Below, piece by piece: positions 1 through 10,372 of a DNA stretch of 64,000 nucleotides; within the stretch, counting starts at the first letter, position 1; the number at the start of each line of letters is the position of its first letter. This DNA is from Echinarachnius parma. Its lineage: Eukaryota; Echinodermata; Echinoidea; Clypeasteroida; Echinarachniidae. The stretch is from the NCBI GenBank assembly GCA_037951105.1, contig JBAMJV010003099.1, positions 62,001-126,000 of the forward strand, given 5' to 3'. Under the pieces are notes generated by a model that ran no database searches, was not told where the DNA came from, and was given only the letters and a program-made list of their open reading frames with translations. Made by a program: the position numbers and the translations under genes.

Positions 1-279
1 TACGGTAAATGCCCACTTGCAGCCAGAAGCTATTTTCCAGGAGGGGCGTGAACAAAGTAATACAAGGAAACATACAATAACATATCATACGTTACGTAGA
101 CCCTACAAAACATTTGCAAAAGGAAGACAATTAACATACTTTTACATAGATAACATGTATTTCTCTAGAGGGGCATGACGTGCTACGACCGTCAACTTCC
201 ACCGTTGTGAAACGTTTTAAGAGCACCTCAGCCCGGAGATCCCCTTCAGAACCATTACAAACCAACAATTTGTACTTAC
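1..279 (-). other. Part of intron 2 of gene D
   Basis: This is the intron that follows exon 2 of gene D on the minus strand; the donor is at 279-278 (GT). Its first bases resemble the start of intron 2 of gene C near 58840-58875, for example the stretch about an exon-like word followed by 'aagtgggcag'. The acceptor and exons 3-4 of gene D lie left of base 1. Confidence 0.75.
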
Positions 280-2376
280 CGCAACATTTGCCACAAACAC
301 GACCACACTGAAGTCATGATCCGGGTGTGCCAGCATTCTAAATGTCCCGGTGTGAACACCTGTTGTACGCGACAATACATCTTTCACTTCCGGCTCCTTA
401 AAGTCATTTCTTAGTCTGCCGGGTATTGCCTGGACCTCATGTGTCTCCTCCAACGACTGAGCTGGGCGAGATGCATTGACTGTCGTGTTTATCGGCGCCT
501 GGATGAAGTACCTGAATTGCTCCGCTTGCTTGGTCGAGTTATCGTTCGAAAAAAGTCCAAATACATATTCGTGGCCGTATGGAGACGAGCAATGGCCGGT
601 TCCATAGCGATCTACAATGGGTATAGGAGAAACAATGAACTTGATAATAATATAATATACTCGATTTATATAGCGCCTAATATGATTGATAATCATCTCT
701 AAGCGCTTTACAATGATAATATTACCCCCGGTCATAGGATACAATGCAAACCAGCACACAAAGTGTGCACCATCTCCACTCCCTGGGGAGCATTCCTTCC
801 AAGCGGCTCATGGGCATTGAGAAGATCCTTCACATATAGGCTTTCACCTCCTACCGGGTCCCCATTTATACACCTGGGTACAGAGCAGCAATGTGGATAA
901 ATTGTCTTGCTGAAGGACAAAGGCAGTGGGCAGGGTTCGAACTCGGGATCTCATGATCGGAAAGCGCAAAATGACATTTGAGACTTCAATCCTATATCAA
1001 TATCATGGTAAAATACAATTAAAAGATTTGTGAAAGTTTGAAAGAAAACGATCACTGTTTACCTAGTGAAAAAAACGAATATTGAGTTCATATTTTATCA
1101 CCGAATACTGATGGCCTGCCGTAGATTTGTTGCAGTAAAAATCATCCGTTTGACGATATCCGCACCCGTGTATGTTTACAGACGGTACAGAATTCATGGA
1201 ATTTGCGCGCGCTCGGCTCAAAGTTCAGTCGGGTTGGGAAGGTTTCCCACGCGCGCTGGCCGGACGTGTTCAGCTACGACAATTGTACTTTATTTGAAAA
1301 GCGTTTGCTAACGCTTTTCAAATAAAAGATTTCAATGATAATTATCTTCATGCTAAAGGGACATTTGAACAAATCTAACCCTATTTTATTCTTCTTTAAT
1401 ACCATAAGCTAAAACACGGTAGAAGAGAAACGAGGAAGCTCCAAAAAAATTCGTTGAGTTAAACACTTTACAGGCATGCCTTTAAGTATTCAGTAATTAA
1501 TCCATCGTAAAATTATGTATACACCCAAATTGATTTGGTTTATTAATGAATTTCCAATACTCTGATAGGTCTATATAGCAGGATGTGTATTTAGTTATTC
1601 AATGCTGCGAGAATGTGACGATCATATATATATATATGTTGAAAAGATGAATAACAAGGACAAAATAGCACAAGAACAATACAGATTGCATGTTGTTCGA
1701 TGTAAAACCAAGTCGAATGCTTCATTTTCGAATGTGGGTGTCAATAAACAAATTTGAATCCCTGAACGCCGACCATTGGGTTTTCCGCGCTAAATGTAAT
1801 GTTTTTTCGGAGGAAATTTTAAATTGGATGCTCCATTTTAATTTCCGTTTGACAGGAATTTGCGATCGCGAATTTTGTTCTAAAGTGAATGATCGAATCG
1901 TCAGTTTGTTTACTTGACCGGAAACCTTTATTATCCGTATTGTTTTTGGTATAATTGTTATTATCATAACCATCTGGATCATCTCATCATCAACAACATC
2001 ATCATTAACACCTAACGTGCCAAGTGCTTGCATTACAGATACTGCTTGGGTGTCACGTGCTTGATTACACGCAATTGTAATACTTGACCATGTCCATTGT
2101 ATTGTGCGGTGGCATTGTATACGTAAGTGACTCTATTGTTCAGTGCACACCCTGATCTTCATGTGTGGGGCATTTGCTTTTCAAGAGATTCCTTTTAAAT
2201 CCCCCCCAAAAGCAATCTAGCCTTCCAATTAATGTGGCACTATAAATGGGCTCCACTGGCACGTTTTGGGTTAATAAACTAATTAGCATACCTTCACACA
2301 TTCTCCCTTGTACCAGAATAGAGTCTTGGATCCGTAGAACAAGAAGAAGTAGCATCAGGCGTACAATCACGGCCAT
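280..2376 (-). CDS. Gene D (partial): IgGFc-binding-like secreted protein, exons 1-2
   Basis: Minus-strand gene cut by the left edge. Exon 1 is 2376-2292: a start ATG, a hydrophobic signal peptide (MAVIVRLMLLLLVLRIQDS) and a tail ending RMCE, with a GAAG|GTATGC donor; an in-frame ATG three codons upstream (2385) may be used instead. Exon 2 is 611-280 (332 nt), acceptor ATTGTAG|ATCG, donor GCG|GTAAGT. It encodes the first segment of the IgGFc-binding N-terminal-type domain, with the family words SSPYGHEYVFGLF, TTVNASRPAQS and RTTGVHTGTFRM. Exon lengths and phases match genes A, B and C exactly. It is presumably secreted and extracellular; its ligand is unknown. A SINE sits in intron 1 about 30 bases before the exon 2 acceptor. 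Exons 3-4 are not visible, so whether the gene is intact cannot be judged. Confidence 0.85.
641..967 (-). mobile_element. tRNA-derived SINE, 5' truncated, in intron 1 of gene D
   Basis: Reading the minus strand, a B-box-like word (GAGTTCGAACCC) near 945 is followed by a body shared with the full SINE at 49839-50191 (words CCAGGTGTATA, GGGGACCCGGTAGGAG). It ends with AAGCGCTTAGAGATGATTATC, GGCGCTATATAAATC and a short TTA-rich tail. The A box is missing, so the copy is 5' truncated. Established knowledge: A/B boxes mark tRNA-derived, Pol III SINEs. Confidence 0.8.
968..1480 (+). repeat. Dispersed repeat R1, copy 1
   Basis: About 500 bases shared in direct orientation with 40850-41220 and 51100-51475. 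Shared words include GAGACTTCAATCCT, GTGAAAGTTT, ACACGGTAGAAGAGAAACG and a common end near 'gagttaaacactttacagg'. No open frame or terminal repeat was recognised, so the class is unknown. Confidence 0.7.
1481..2291. other. Remainder of intron 1 of gene D
   Basis: AT-rich intron sequence with a short (AT)n run near 1625-1640 and CAT/ATC-rich sequence at 1960-2010. The CAT-rich part corresponds in position to the GAT microsatellites just after exon 1 in genes A, B and C. No gene is seen. Confidence 0.6.
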
Positions 2377-2475
2377 TTCTGTCATGCTTGAATCCTGTTA
2401 CCATGGTAATAGAAAGTTAGAGGGATCAAGTATGATGTCATGTATGTTGATTATAATTGGGCACAAACAGTAAAG
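2377..2475 (-). promoter_or_regulatory. Conserved proximal 5' flank of gene D
   Basis: The 100 bases before the start codon are nearly the same (strand-adjusted) as 32215-32311 before gene B, and share a core with 55225-55298 before gene C: a word like CATACATGA, then CTTGATCCCT, then CAGGATTCAAGC just before the ATG. Conservation beyond the coding exons suggests 5' UTR/promoter. No clear TATA box can be assigned. Confidence 0.5.
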
Positions 2476-2491
2476 GGGTTAAACTGATCCA

Positions 2492-2597
2492 CAGGCGTAG
2501 CGACTTACGTAATACATATTCATCAGGGGGGGGGGGGTGAATTAATAGATCATCCCCCCAGTTGAATGAGTATCAATGACATGTCTACGCCCGTGAC
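2492..2597. mobile_element. Hairpin MITE, hAT-like, copy 1
   Basis: Short inverted-repeat element with ends CAGGCGTAG ... CTACGCCCGTGAC and a G-tract near the loop. It is flanked by the direct repeat CTGATCCA at 2484-2491 and 2598-2605, with two extra bases at the right junction. A second copy lies at 63165-63264. 8-bp target duplications with CA...TG ends are typical of hAT elements. Confidence 0.65.
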
Positions 2598-2605
2598 CTG
2601 ATCCA

Positions 2606-3140
2606 TTTCTTCATAAGATTTTCCCAAACGTTAAATATCAGACTTCATTCATATGCTAATTTCATTGTTAGATTATGTTGAATGATATGTGATGTTTTCA
2701 TAGAATATAACAATATTTACCTAAATAAAAAGGGTGAACATTTTGGTCAGAATTTTAATACTGAGTGTCCGAATTCGGATACTACGAAGAACCCAAACAT
2801 ATAATAACACTGGTACCTACTAAATATTCAAGTTGAATGGTAAATTATCTCCGAAACATGTTCATATAAAAAAAGAAAATGCGTGGTTGCTGTAAATTAT
2901 CCTCGGTATCCGTAAGTACCACCCGTTTCCGAATTTGCCATAGTTTGGTACACAGCTAAACAATACAAAATCCTCGCTATTTTGTCAAATCAAATCATAT
3001 ACGTCAAGTTCAGGACTGGTGTATGTATAATGAAGTTGAAAAATTCAAAGAAAATTTGAAATATGGGTTCATACTTTGCTTACGATATAAGCATCAAGGC
3101 ATGAATGACTCAACGGACAAGACAGAGTACCGAAGGTTTG
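2606..3140. repeat. Upstream spacer of gene D, duplicated upstream of gene B
   Basis: This stretch matches 31780-32200 in reverse complement (for example a word about 'aaatagcgaggattttgtattg' at about 2960 and 31815). It is non-coding and may hold distal regulatory sequence, since it is retained in both copies. Confidence 0.65.
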
Positions 3141-4100
3141 CGGCATACCTATAGTAATTGGCATGGGTAGTGGTTCCAATTACAAAATCGGGCTATGGTC
3201 AGTCATGTTGTGACCGAGCGGTTGCTATGCAGGTAATCGTCCAGCTCCAACCAACTGGGAAAACCCCAAACCAAAGAACAAGTTGGTCAAAACTATTAGC
3301 ATGGTTACTATTGTAAACAATTGTATCACAAAGAGTATGATATCTTCACACCCGGAAGTAGTGATTGTAATTGTTGGTAATCAACTTGTCCTTTTATTTT
3401 GGGCTTTGGTAGTTATGTAACTGTTGGTTGGATATTGACGATTGTGTACTTCAGACCCTTTCACGCATTCAAGGATCCAACACGGATCGCATACGGATCG
3501 ACATTGGCGCACCGGCATTGTTAAATCTCGTTCCCGAAGTTCTCGGTGGCTACACGGAGACTCCCGAAGTTGTTCGGTGAATACACGGAACTAATACGGA
3601 CTATTTTCATCCGTGTACTCCGAGGTGAACTAATTGCGCATGTTAATTTTTCTCCCGGATCGCCTTCACAATGCCGGTGCGCCAAGGATCACACCGGAGG
3701 CCTGCCGGAATGCCCGATGTGAGCCCGGTGAAACTGGAGAAAACACGGAGGATCCCGGGGCGTCGATTCCTGTTCATCTGTGGTGCAACCATACGGTTTT
3801 TAACAATAATGGAGCTGACAGCGTGCTCCGTGACCTTCGCACGCTCCGTGACCTTCGCACATCACCGTGCGAAGAATCCTGGAAAGTCGAGCGATCCCGC
3901 TTTTGCGGGAGTGTGCTACACTGTTGAATGTGTGAAAGGGGCTGTAGCAACCACTAGGGCTTGCAACAAATGATGGCTTGCGTGGCATTTTTGAGCACCA
4001 TTACCCATGGCAGCAAATAGCTGTGATGTCACACTTCGGTACTGTATACAGTCACAACTTCGTTGGTTAAACACAGGTTATTAGATTCCTTTAAAAGAGG
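3141..4100. repeat. Unclassified repeat region with GC-rich inverted words
   Basis: A 15-base word (GCGCACCGGCATTGT) at 3508-3522 returns inverted at 3668-3682, and many CGGA/ACACGG words lie between them. The left part (3170-3240, 'gtgaccgagcggttgctatg') resembles 21290-21345, and 4010-4065 resembles 27395-27450. This suggests pieces of mobile DNA. A short open frame here looks like chance. Confidence 0.4.
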
Positions 4101-4189
4101 AGCAAACACTTGCATCTGTCATGTTTGTGCTCACTGTTACCGATAACTGCATCATTAGTGTTAATTCTAGTCTATTATTTTCTCTTGGA

Positions 4190-4495
4190 TATCACTAATA
4201 ATGGAAATAATTAATGTTTTTTAAGACCACGAACATCTGTTTCGAATGACTACTGGAGACTACCATGTTAAATGTCATCTGAGCGCGCACTAATAAAAGC
4301 GGGTAAGACAACCACTTTTGCCCCCTTTTTTAGTCTGCTGCTATGTCGGTGGTTACGTAGCTCGCTTGTAAGTGCGCGCTCAAATGACGTTGCATGCGGC
4401 ACCGTTGCAAAGCATGACATCCTGCAGTGGTCAGTCAAACCAGTTGTTAGTGGTCTAAAAGAAAAAACAACATTGATTATTTCCATTTCGCCTTT
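4190..4495. mobile_element. MITE with long imperfect terminal inverted repeats
   Basis: Left end AATGGAAATAATTAATG (4200) matches the right end in inverted form (AATGGAAATAATCAATG, near 4487). The arms continue for about 100 bases and include GAGCGCGCACT in both. It is absent from the equivalent site upstream of gene B near 31490, so it inserted after the spacer duplication. A diverged relative may lie at 17540-17790. Confidence 0.65.
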
Positions 4496-4520
4496 AAATA
4501 AGTGGCTTAGACATGAGTAG

Positions 4521-5501
4521 AGGGGTGTTCCACAAAGATTCGAAGTTGAACTTAACTTTAAGTTGGACCTTACAACTATGGAAAGCCGTCACTTTCTTTC
4601 TAGCAAATTTCGAAACAGTCCTTTTTGAAAGGCATACATTTGATTAAAATAAGTATATATAAATAGAAATTAGCTTCAAAATTATTGAAATAATCGTTTG
4701 ATAGATGTCTCAAATAATTGAGATTGGTTCGCTTTTGAATATGTTTTATTCCCAAGGGCATCGAACACCGCCGCGGCTATTATAATCCGCCCATTGTGTA
4801 GTATAACGCGCTGCGCCTAATCGACTGCGATTAGCGTTCATTCTTCTCTGATAAATCGACGCCGGAATGGACATCATCTTGCATCCTGCTCGTTTACTAT
4901 CTCTATGAAAAGTTTGTGCCGCGATGTGAAAGCTATTTTTTTAATTCAGAGTATGTTACTTTGTCGGATGGCCTGACCGACTGAAAAACTCTCGAGCGGC
5001 CGCTCCCTGATCTAATCATCCAAGTCCGCTCCGTCTTCTCGTGGGGACGGGGTAATATCAATAGCCGCGTTTTCACGAAAAGCGGATATCGATCGGAGAC
5101 GGGTCTATTATACTAACTACACTGTGATTGGTTAACCGTTTCCATGGACTTGGACCTGGTGAACTTTGCTGACATTCGCGCTATTTCGATACGGACAACA
5201 TGAGTTCCGGAGCAAACCGTACCGTATTCTTTAAAAGCGATTTTCTCCGTATTTTTTTTCCACTGCCGTTTATCTATTCCACATTAAAATAGTTGTATAT
5301 CGGTGCTCAAGCTACCAAAAATTATGATTTAAACATCAAATTAAAGCTTGAGACATTAAGAACAAGATGGTATACATAACTCAAACATGAAGAATGTCGA
5401 GAAGTATCTCATTTTGGGCTAGCAGGTCACATATGGCTTAGCATAATTTCAAGTCGAACTTAGAATTGAAGTTCAAAATAGGATCTTTGTGAAACACCCT
5501 C
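4521..5501. mobile_element. DNA-transposon-like element (TIR GGGTGTTTCACAAAGAT)
   Basis: About 980 bases bounded by inverted ends, AGAGGGGTGTTCCACAAAG at left and CTTTGTGAAACACCCTCT at right. No transposase frame is seen. A shorter version occupies the same flanks near gene B (31138-31468), so insertion predates the spacer duplication and one copy later lost or changed its middle. The interior has a GC-rich patch around 4980-5110. Confidence 0.6.
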
Positions 5502-6272
5502 TAGTTATAGGACATACTTTACCTCTAGCCTTATGACGTGTATAAGATGTGCCGTCTTAGGTTAGCTCTGGATGACGTCTGAAGCCGAAATGATCAGGTT
5601 GAGCATGTCGAGAGACTTATAAGATCGGAAGAAGGCGGGGGTGAGCGGGGGTAGTGGAGGGCTGACAACCCCTCTCAGACTTTGCCTTGAAAAATATTGA
5701 ATACAAACTGAGGGAGGGGGGGGGGGGGGCATGCATCAACAAGTATTGTATCCAATACATGTAATAAGCAGATGCCAGTGACTTTATATTGTCAGTCCAT
5801 ACTTGCGGTGAAGACAACTCCCCCCCCCCCCCCCCCCCCCCCACAAACAAAATATATATATTTATATTTAAAAAAAAATAAAAAAATAGAGAAATAAATA
5901 TATATCTCTTCCGATCTCTCGATCTCTTCTCATTTAATTGTTTGATTTGTATCATTTTAATTATGCTTGACAGTTGAACAATGGGACTCTCATATCAGCG
6001 ATACGACGGAGGCAAGATGGTATTTTTATGTAATAAAAACATCAATAATAAGTAAACGTTTGTCCCCAAATCAATTCAATGACGTCTGTCATGACCTTCA
6101 CAAACGACTTGAAGACGAACTGTTGATTGTTGTTTGTGTTCGAGGTTCGTGTTTTGGAAGACCGATCGTGGACCCAGGGTTTCGAAACAGTTCTAGCCCA
6201 GTATTGGTACTAGCCTAACGGAAAGAACGCAGTGTGCCACAATGTAACGCACCCTGAATACCATTTGAGCGT
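5502..6272. repeat. Duplicated spacer with G and C tracts
   Basis: Reverse-complement match to about 30380-31137: the words 'atcagcgatacgacgga' and 'gaccgatcgtggacccaggg' recur inverted. It contains a G tract (about 5712-5730) and a C tract (5820-5842), which are also present but of different length in the partner. No credible gene. Confidence 0.7.
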
Positions 6273-6809
6273 TCTAAAGGGATCTAGAATCACTGTCGTG
6301 ATTGTCCAAATCCTAAAACTTTACCGGAACTGTAGCAGTTCTTATATACTTTATAGTATATGTATTACCGATAAAGAATCGAAGTGTTCGGATCTATAAT
6401 TTTCTAGTGGATACTGAGTGCTGTGTACAAAGGCAGTGAGATGAGTTAGTGAATATCGTATTACATTTTTGCTCATTACTCAGTCATAACTATGTGACAC
6501 TCATTTACCATGGAATTTTCAAACATCACTCAGTTGACATATCAGATCAAGGACATATAGATTCGTATCAACCTTTCAGTTTGTGCACATGTCAACAAAG
6601 AAGGAAGAGAAGAAGTAGGAGAGTGAGGATGAATCCGATGACGACACGGTATTCGATCTATCCGATTAGGAACCATCTCATACAGCTGTGAAGTGCATCA
6701 ACATCGCAGTTGCCATGGTACCGACTCCGCGCGGCGATGATGATGAATCTCGAAGCTGAATTATGAGAGGGTTCCTAATCGAAAAGACCGAAGCCTATGT
6801 CGCCATCCC

Positions 6810-7163
6810 TTAAAGGGATCTGGTAACTTTATTGACGTGTGCAAAGAAAGTGATGAATAGTTTATACTATGTATATTGTTGTTATCTGATGAGTATGTCC
6901 ACTGGGTATTGGCCGAGTAATGAGCAAAAATGCAAACGTGATATTCACTAACTCATTGCACTCACTTTGTACACGGTTACGACTATCCAGTGACGACTAT
7001 CCAGTGGATAGTTTAACATCTGAACAATTTAATCGTCAATATCTTTTCAACGAAAGGGACATCCGAAAAAACCGAAACCTATCCCATGCTTCTATCGTTG
7101 ATACAAATGGAACAATTCCAAATGGATTTTGAGGATTTAGACAATGTTACTAGATCCCTTTAA
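6810..7163. mobile_element. MITE, TTAAAGGGAT family, complete copy
   Basis: Ends TTAAAGGGATCTGGTAAC and GTTACTAGATCCCTTTAA are inverted repeats, with TTAA at both boundaries. About 354 bases, no coding capacity. Same family as 10002-10372. Confidence 0.65.
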
Positions 7164-7404
7164 GAATTGGATGTCTTTGATCGACGCTGAATAAAGACAT
7201 ATTAATTTTCGACCACGCAATCAGTGACCAGTGTGTGTGTCATCAGGATCGTGTTTGGAAAGGCAATGACGACAATCATAAAAACAATTAATGGTTGATG
7301 CTGAAATAAATATATGAGGAAGAGATTTAATCGAAAATCGAAAGAATTGAATGAATTGACATGTTTGACAGTCTGTATTTGTAATAAGTGCTAAAGGCAT
7401 GGGG

Positions 7405-7650
7405 GCTGCAGCCCCCCCCCCCCCCCCCCCCTTCCCTGTAGTTTGGAAAACGGTCCTTTTCGGGCAAAAAGCACCTGAATTTCGGGCAAATCATGTCATA
7501 TTCGGGTAAAATCGTGTCATAATCGGGCAAAATAATGTTATATTCGGGCAAAATCATGTTATATTCGGGCAGTGTCATGTTTTTTGGGGGCACAAATATC
7601 TCATATCCGGGCAAGATCGCGTTATTTTGGACTAAACAATTGAAAACATG
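7405..7650. repeat. Poly-C tract plus ~20-bp 'TTCGGGCAAAAT' array, copy 1
   Basis: A C tract (about 7411-7430) is followed by roughly eight degenerate units of about 20 bases built on TTCGGGCAAAATCATGTTAT, ending in 'ttggactaaacaatt'. The same composite occurs at 11861-12060 and, inverted, at 36105-36285. The antisense translation reads as a proline/glutamate-containing repeat and is not credible protein. Confidence 0.7.
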
Positions 7651-7737
7651 TCATTAGTTTGGCCACAAAGAGGTAAGGACCATGTTTGTGTTGACTTGTC
7701 AGGTACAAATTCTATAATATGGGCAAAAGACCTCAGC

Positions 7738-8200
7738 CCCCCCCCCCCCCCTCCCCCTTAGGAGAACGTCCCCGTGTGCCCATGATTTGTGCACACGCTT
7801 GCCCAGTGATTGCATTCGTATCACTCTTTCGATTTTCGATTTATTGGCTCAATATTAATTTGAACATCAATCATCTTATTGCATCCTCTGATTGTCACCT
7901 TCGGATATGTCTATTCCCTTTTCCTAAGCTTTCCCATTATAACGGATTTTCGTTGTTCGGTGGTACATTGTTTTTCCTTAACACGATCCGGAAACGTATA
8001 ATGGTCATTCACTGCGCGAGGGTCAAATATAACTATTTCCGTGTTAAGCAACAATAATCATTTGCGTCATTCTGTGATTGTCAATCAAAGACATCGAAGT
8101 GATGAGTAATTCATAAAATCGGTATTGGTGAGATCCGCTATGTCTACAAGGTAATGTGTAAATTCACGTAAATTGGGGGTTTTGGGGCCGAGAAATCAGC
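7738..8200. other. Spacer with C tract
   Basis: Starts with a C tract (7738-7751). The sequence resembles, in reverse complement, about 29330-29720 near gene B (for example GATTGTCACCTTCGG and 'aatggtcattca'). No gene. Confidence 0.5.
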
Positions 8201-8442
8201 GAAAATGCAAAGTGATATTCACTTACTCATTGTACTTACTTTTTTCACAGCGTAATATATCCCGTAGACAGTTTAACATCTGAACACTTCAATCGTAAAT
8301 ATCTTTTGAACGAAATGTACATTTTGAAAAACCGAAACCTGTCCTGTGCTTTTAGTGAATATGAATATGACAATGTATGCGAGAACCACTAGAGTTCTAA
8401 GCGGAGTTGTGAGGATTTGGACAATGTTACTAAATCCCTTTA

Positions 8443-8755
8443 CTCCACTTTATTTGTAAACGAACTTTCTTTGTTCGATGATTATTGTTTCCCTAAACAC
8501 GATTCTCCAACATATTGTAAAGAATGGTCGTTTGTCGAGCGTAGGTCGAATATTAAAGTGAAATTACTGTATTGGTTGAAAGGGCGCCTCATTAATATCC
8601 GTGCATGTAAGGTAATGAAAAACGTAATAAATCATTTGAAAAAAACATACAATTTTACATACAATTTTGTTTGCTCAAACTCGGATCATAATCAGCTGAA
8701 ATATCCATACATATATCCGGTTGAAATAAATGTTCCCTGCCGAATAGAGCACACT
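8443..8755. other. Unremarkable AT-rich spacer
   Basis: No terminal repeat, RNA gene or supported coding frame was found. The long open frame that crosses it owes its length to the following repeat. Confidence 0.5.
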
Positions 8756-9105
8756 AATCCACATTGTAAACACAGTGTGAACTCACTTCGTTTCACAGTG
8801 TGGACCAAGAGTGAACACACTGCGTTTCACAGTGTGGACCACAATGTTAAATTCGAGCGTTTTCACAGTGTGACAACCAACTGTGAACACACTGTGAACA
8901 CTCTGTGGAGGCATTTTAGCCACAGTGTGAAATTGCCTGCGTTCACAGTGAGTAAAAGGTGCCCTCACACTCAGCACACTGTGTATATTAGCAATTTCAC
9001 AGTGTGATCACAGTTGACTTTCACACTGTGAAAACGCTAGAATGTAACACTGTGGTCCACACTGTGACACACAGTGTTCACACTGTGGATAAGTGTGTTT
9101 TTTTC
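8756..9105. repeat. Cluster of CACAGTG/CACTGTG motifs with foldback symmetry
   Basis: At least eight exact CACAGTG and six exact CACTGTG words in about 320 bases, spaced irregularly. The two halves are imperfect inverted copies (for example CAGTGTGGACCACA at 8833 and TGTGGTCCACACTG at 9051). The equivalent spot downstream of gene B (40790-40835) has only one or two such words, so the array expanded or was lost on one side. Confidence 0.8.
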
Positions 9106-9499
9106 CTGCAGGTTTACCCAACATTCATTCAATAATTACATTATAAAAAATATAAATCTTAATAATTTGTGAATTTTTACCAAAGTGGCTGTGATAATGT
9201 GTTTGATGATCTCCCTTTTAAATAATTATTTTAACTAAAAACACATTAACGTATTTTTGTATTAAAATGAGGTTGAAATTTCAGGTATCTGGAGTACGCC
9301 CTCTTGTGATAACTGAAGGAAAACAGATTTGTCTATACTTTGTATTGAAACTTTAGCACGTTAAGTAAATAAATACCCTGAAATTCAAGGATTAGATTAT
9401 AATCATGAACAGGTGACACAAATAATTAATGCAGACGATATGACTCTCTATATTCGAGGTATAGAGAAACTGTTTTGCTAACATTTTCTGGATTAAAAA
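9106..9499. repeat. Duplicated spacer, partner of 40400-40795
   Basis: Reverse-complement match to the sequence downstream of gene B: 'aagtagagacaaatttgtttccttc' type words, CGCCCTCTTGTGATAACTG, and CCTGCAGG near 9110 and 40788. Non-coding. Confidence 0.7.
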
Positions 9500-9978
9500 T
9501 TAAAGGTAGTGTTGAGTATTGGTATTTCCCGAAGTGCTCCCCGATATTGTTTTGTGAGATAATGACAAACTGACTGTCAAATTCGAAAGAACATACAATT
9601 TTAATGACAGGAATAAACTTTATTTTGACCAAAATATCCATAAATATATTTGTATTCAAAATGTTCTTCACCGGCAATCACCGGGCGATATTTAGACTTT
9701 TTAGAAAAATCTCAAAAAATGCTCGAAGACTACTTTGAAAAAAAATCAGAATAGGGTTTTAAAAAGTCGTTGATGATATCTCTATTGAATCATTATTTTA
9801 ACAACATTAAATGCACAATTTTGTATGAAAAAAGGCTAAAACCAATGATTTTACTTAGTCGTTTGTAATTGTGTATACTTTTCGAGCATGGTGAAGTTAT
9901 AACTATTACTTTGTACCGTAATGGTGCAGGGTTTGGTTACTAAAGTTAAGTTTGACCAATACTCAACTACCCCTTTAA
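9500..9978. mobile_element. MITE, TTAAAGGGGTAGT family, copy 1
   Basis: Ends TTAAAGGTAGTGTTGAGTAT and ATACTCAACTACCCCTTTAA are inverted and both carry TTAA. The interior shares 'ttttgtgagataatga' and 'cttagtcgtttgtaat' with 12959-13475. It is absent from the matching place near 40390, so it inserted after the spacer duplication. Confidence 0.7.
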
Positions 9979-10001
9979 TTTAAACTATTCTTAGTCTCTT
10001 C

Positions 10002-10372
10002 TTAAAGGGACTTAGTAACATTGTCTAAATCCTCAAAATCCAATTGGATTTCTAGCGGCTCCCTCATACCTTGTTGTATTCATATTAACAATCAAATCAT
10101 GGGACAGGTTTTGGTTTTTCGAATTTCCCTTTTACGATTGAAATGTTCAGATGTTAAATCATCAATTGGATCGTCGAAACCGTGTACAAAGTCAGTGCAA
10201 TGTGTTTGTGAATATCACTTTGCATTTTTGCTCATTACTCGGCCATATAACGTCCATTTAACTTGAAATGTTCACACAATACCCAGTGGACATATCAGAG
10301 AACAACAGTATACATTGTATCAACCATTCAATACTTTCTGCACATGTCAACAAAGTTACTAGATCCCTTTAA
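10002..10372. mobile_element. MITE, TTAAAGGGAT family
   Basis: Ends TTAAAGGGACTTAGTAACA and GTTACTAGATCCCTTTAA are inverted, with TTAA at both boundaries. Internal words such as CTCATTACTCGGCC match the 6810-7163 copy in inverse. Confidence 0.65.

Larger units (their letters stand above)
6273..8442. mobile_element. Nested MITE cluster (TAAAGGGAT family)
   Basis: The left end near 6273 (TAAAGGGATCTAGAATC, then GTCCAAATCCT) and right end near 8442 (GGATTTGGACAATGTTAC, then CCCTTTA) are inverted versions of one family's ends. A complete copy (6810-7163) lies inside. Internal family words, such as 'gatattcact' followed by 'actcattg', recur at 6940 and 8210. The interpretation as one split element plus nested copies is inference. 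Confidence 0.5.

Noticed and set aside
7327-7614. Peptide with repeated ILPEYN-like units
   Set aside because: The antisense reading of the 'TTCGGGCAAAAT' DNA repeat; copies at 11861-12060 and 36105-36285 do not keep a frame.
8756-9105. True V(D)J-type recombination signals
   Set aside because: Many heptamers, but no ACAAAAACC-like nonamer was seen at 12 or 23 bases, and no antigen-receptor-like exon is nearby.
8756-9105. CRISPR-like array
   Set aside because: Repeats are seven bases with irregular spacing, and the DNA is animal nuclear DNA.
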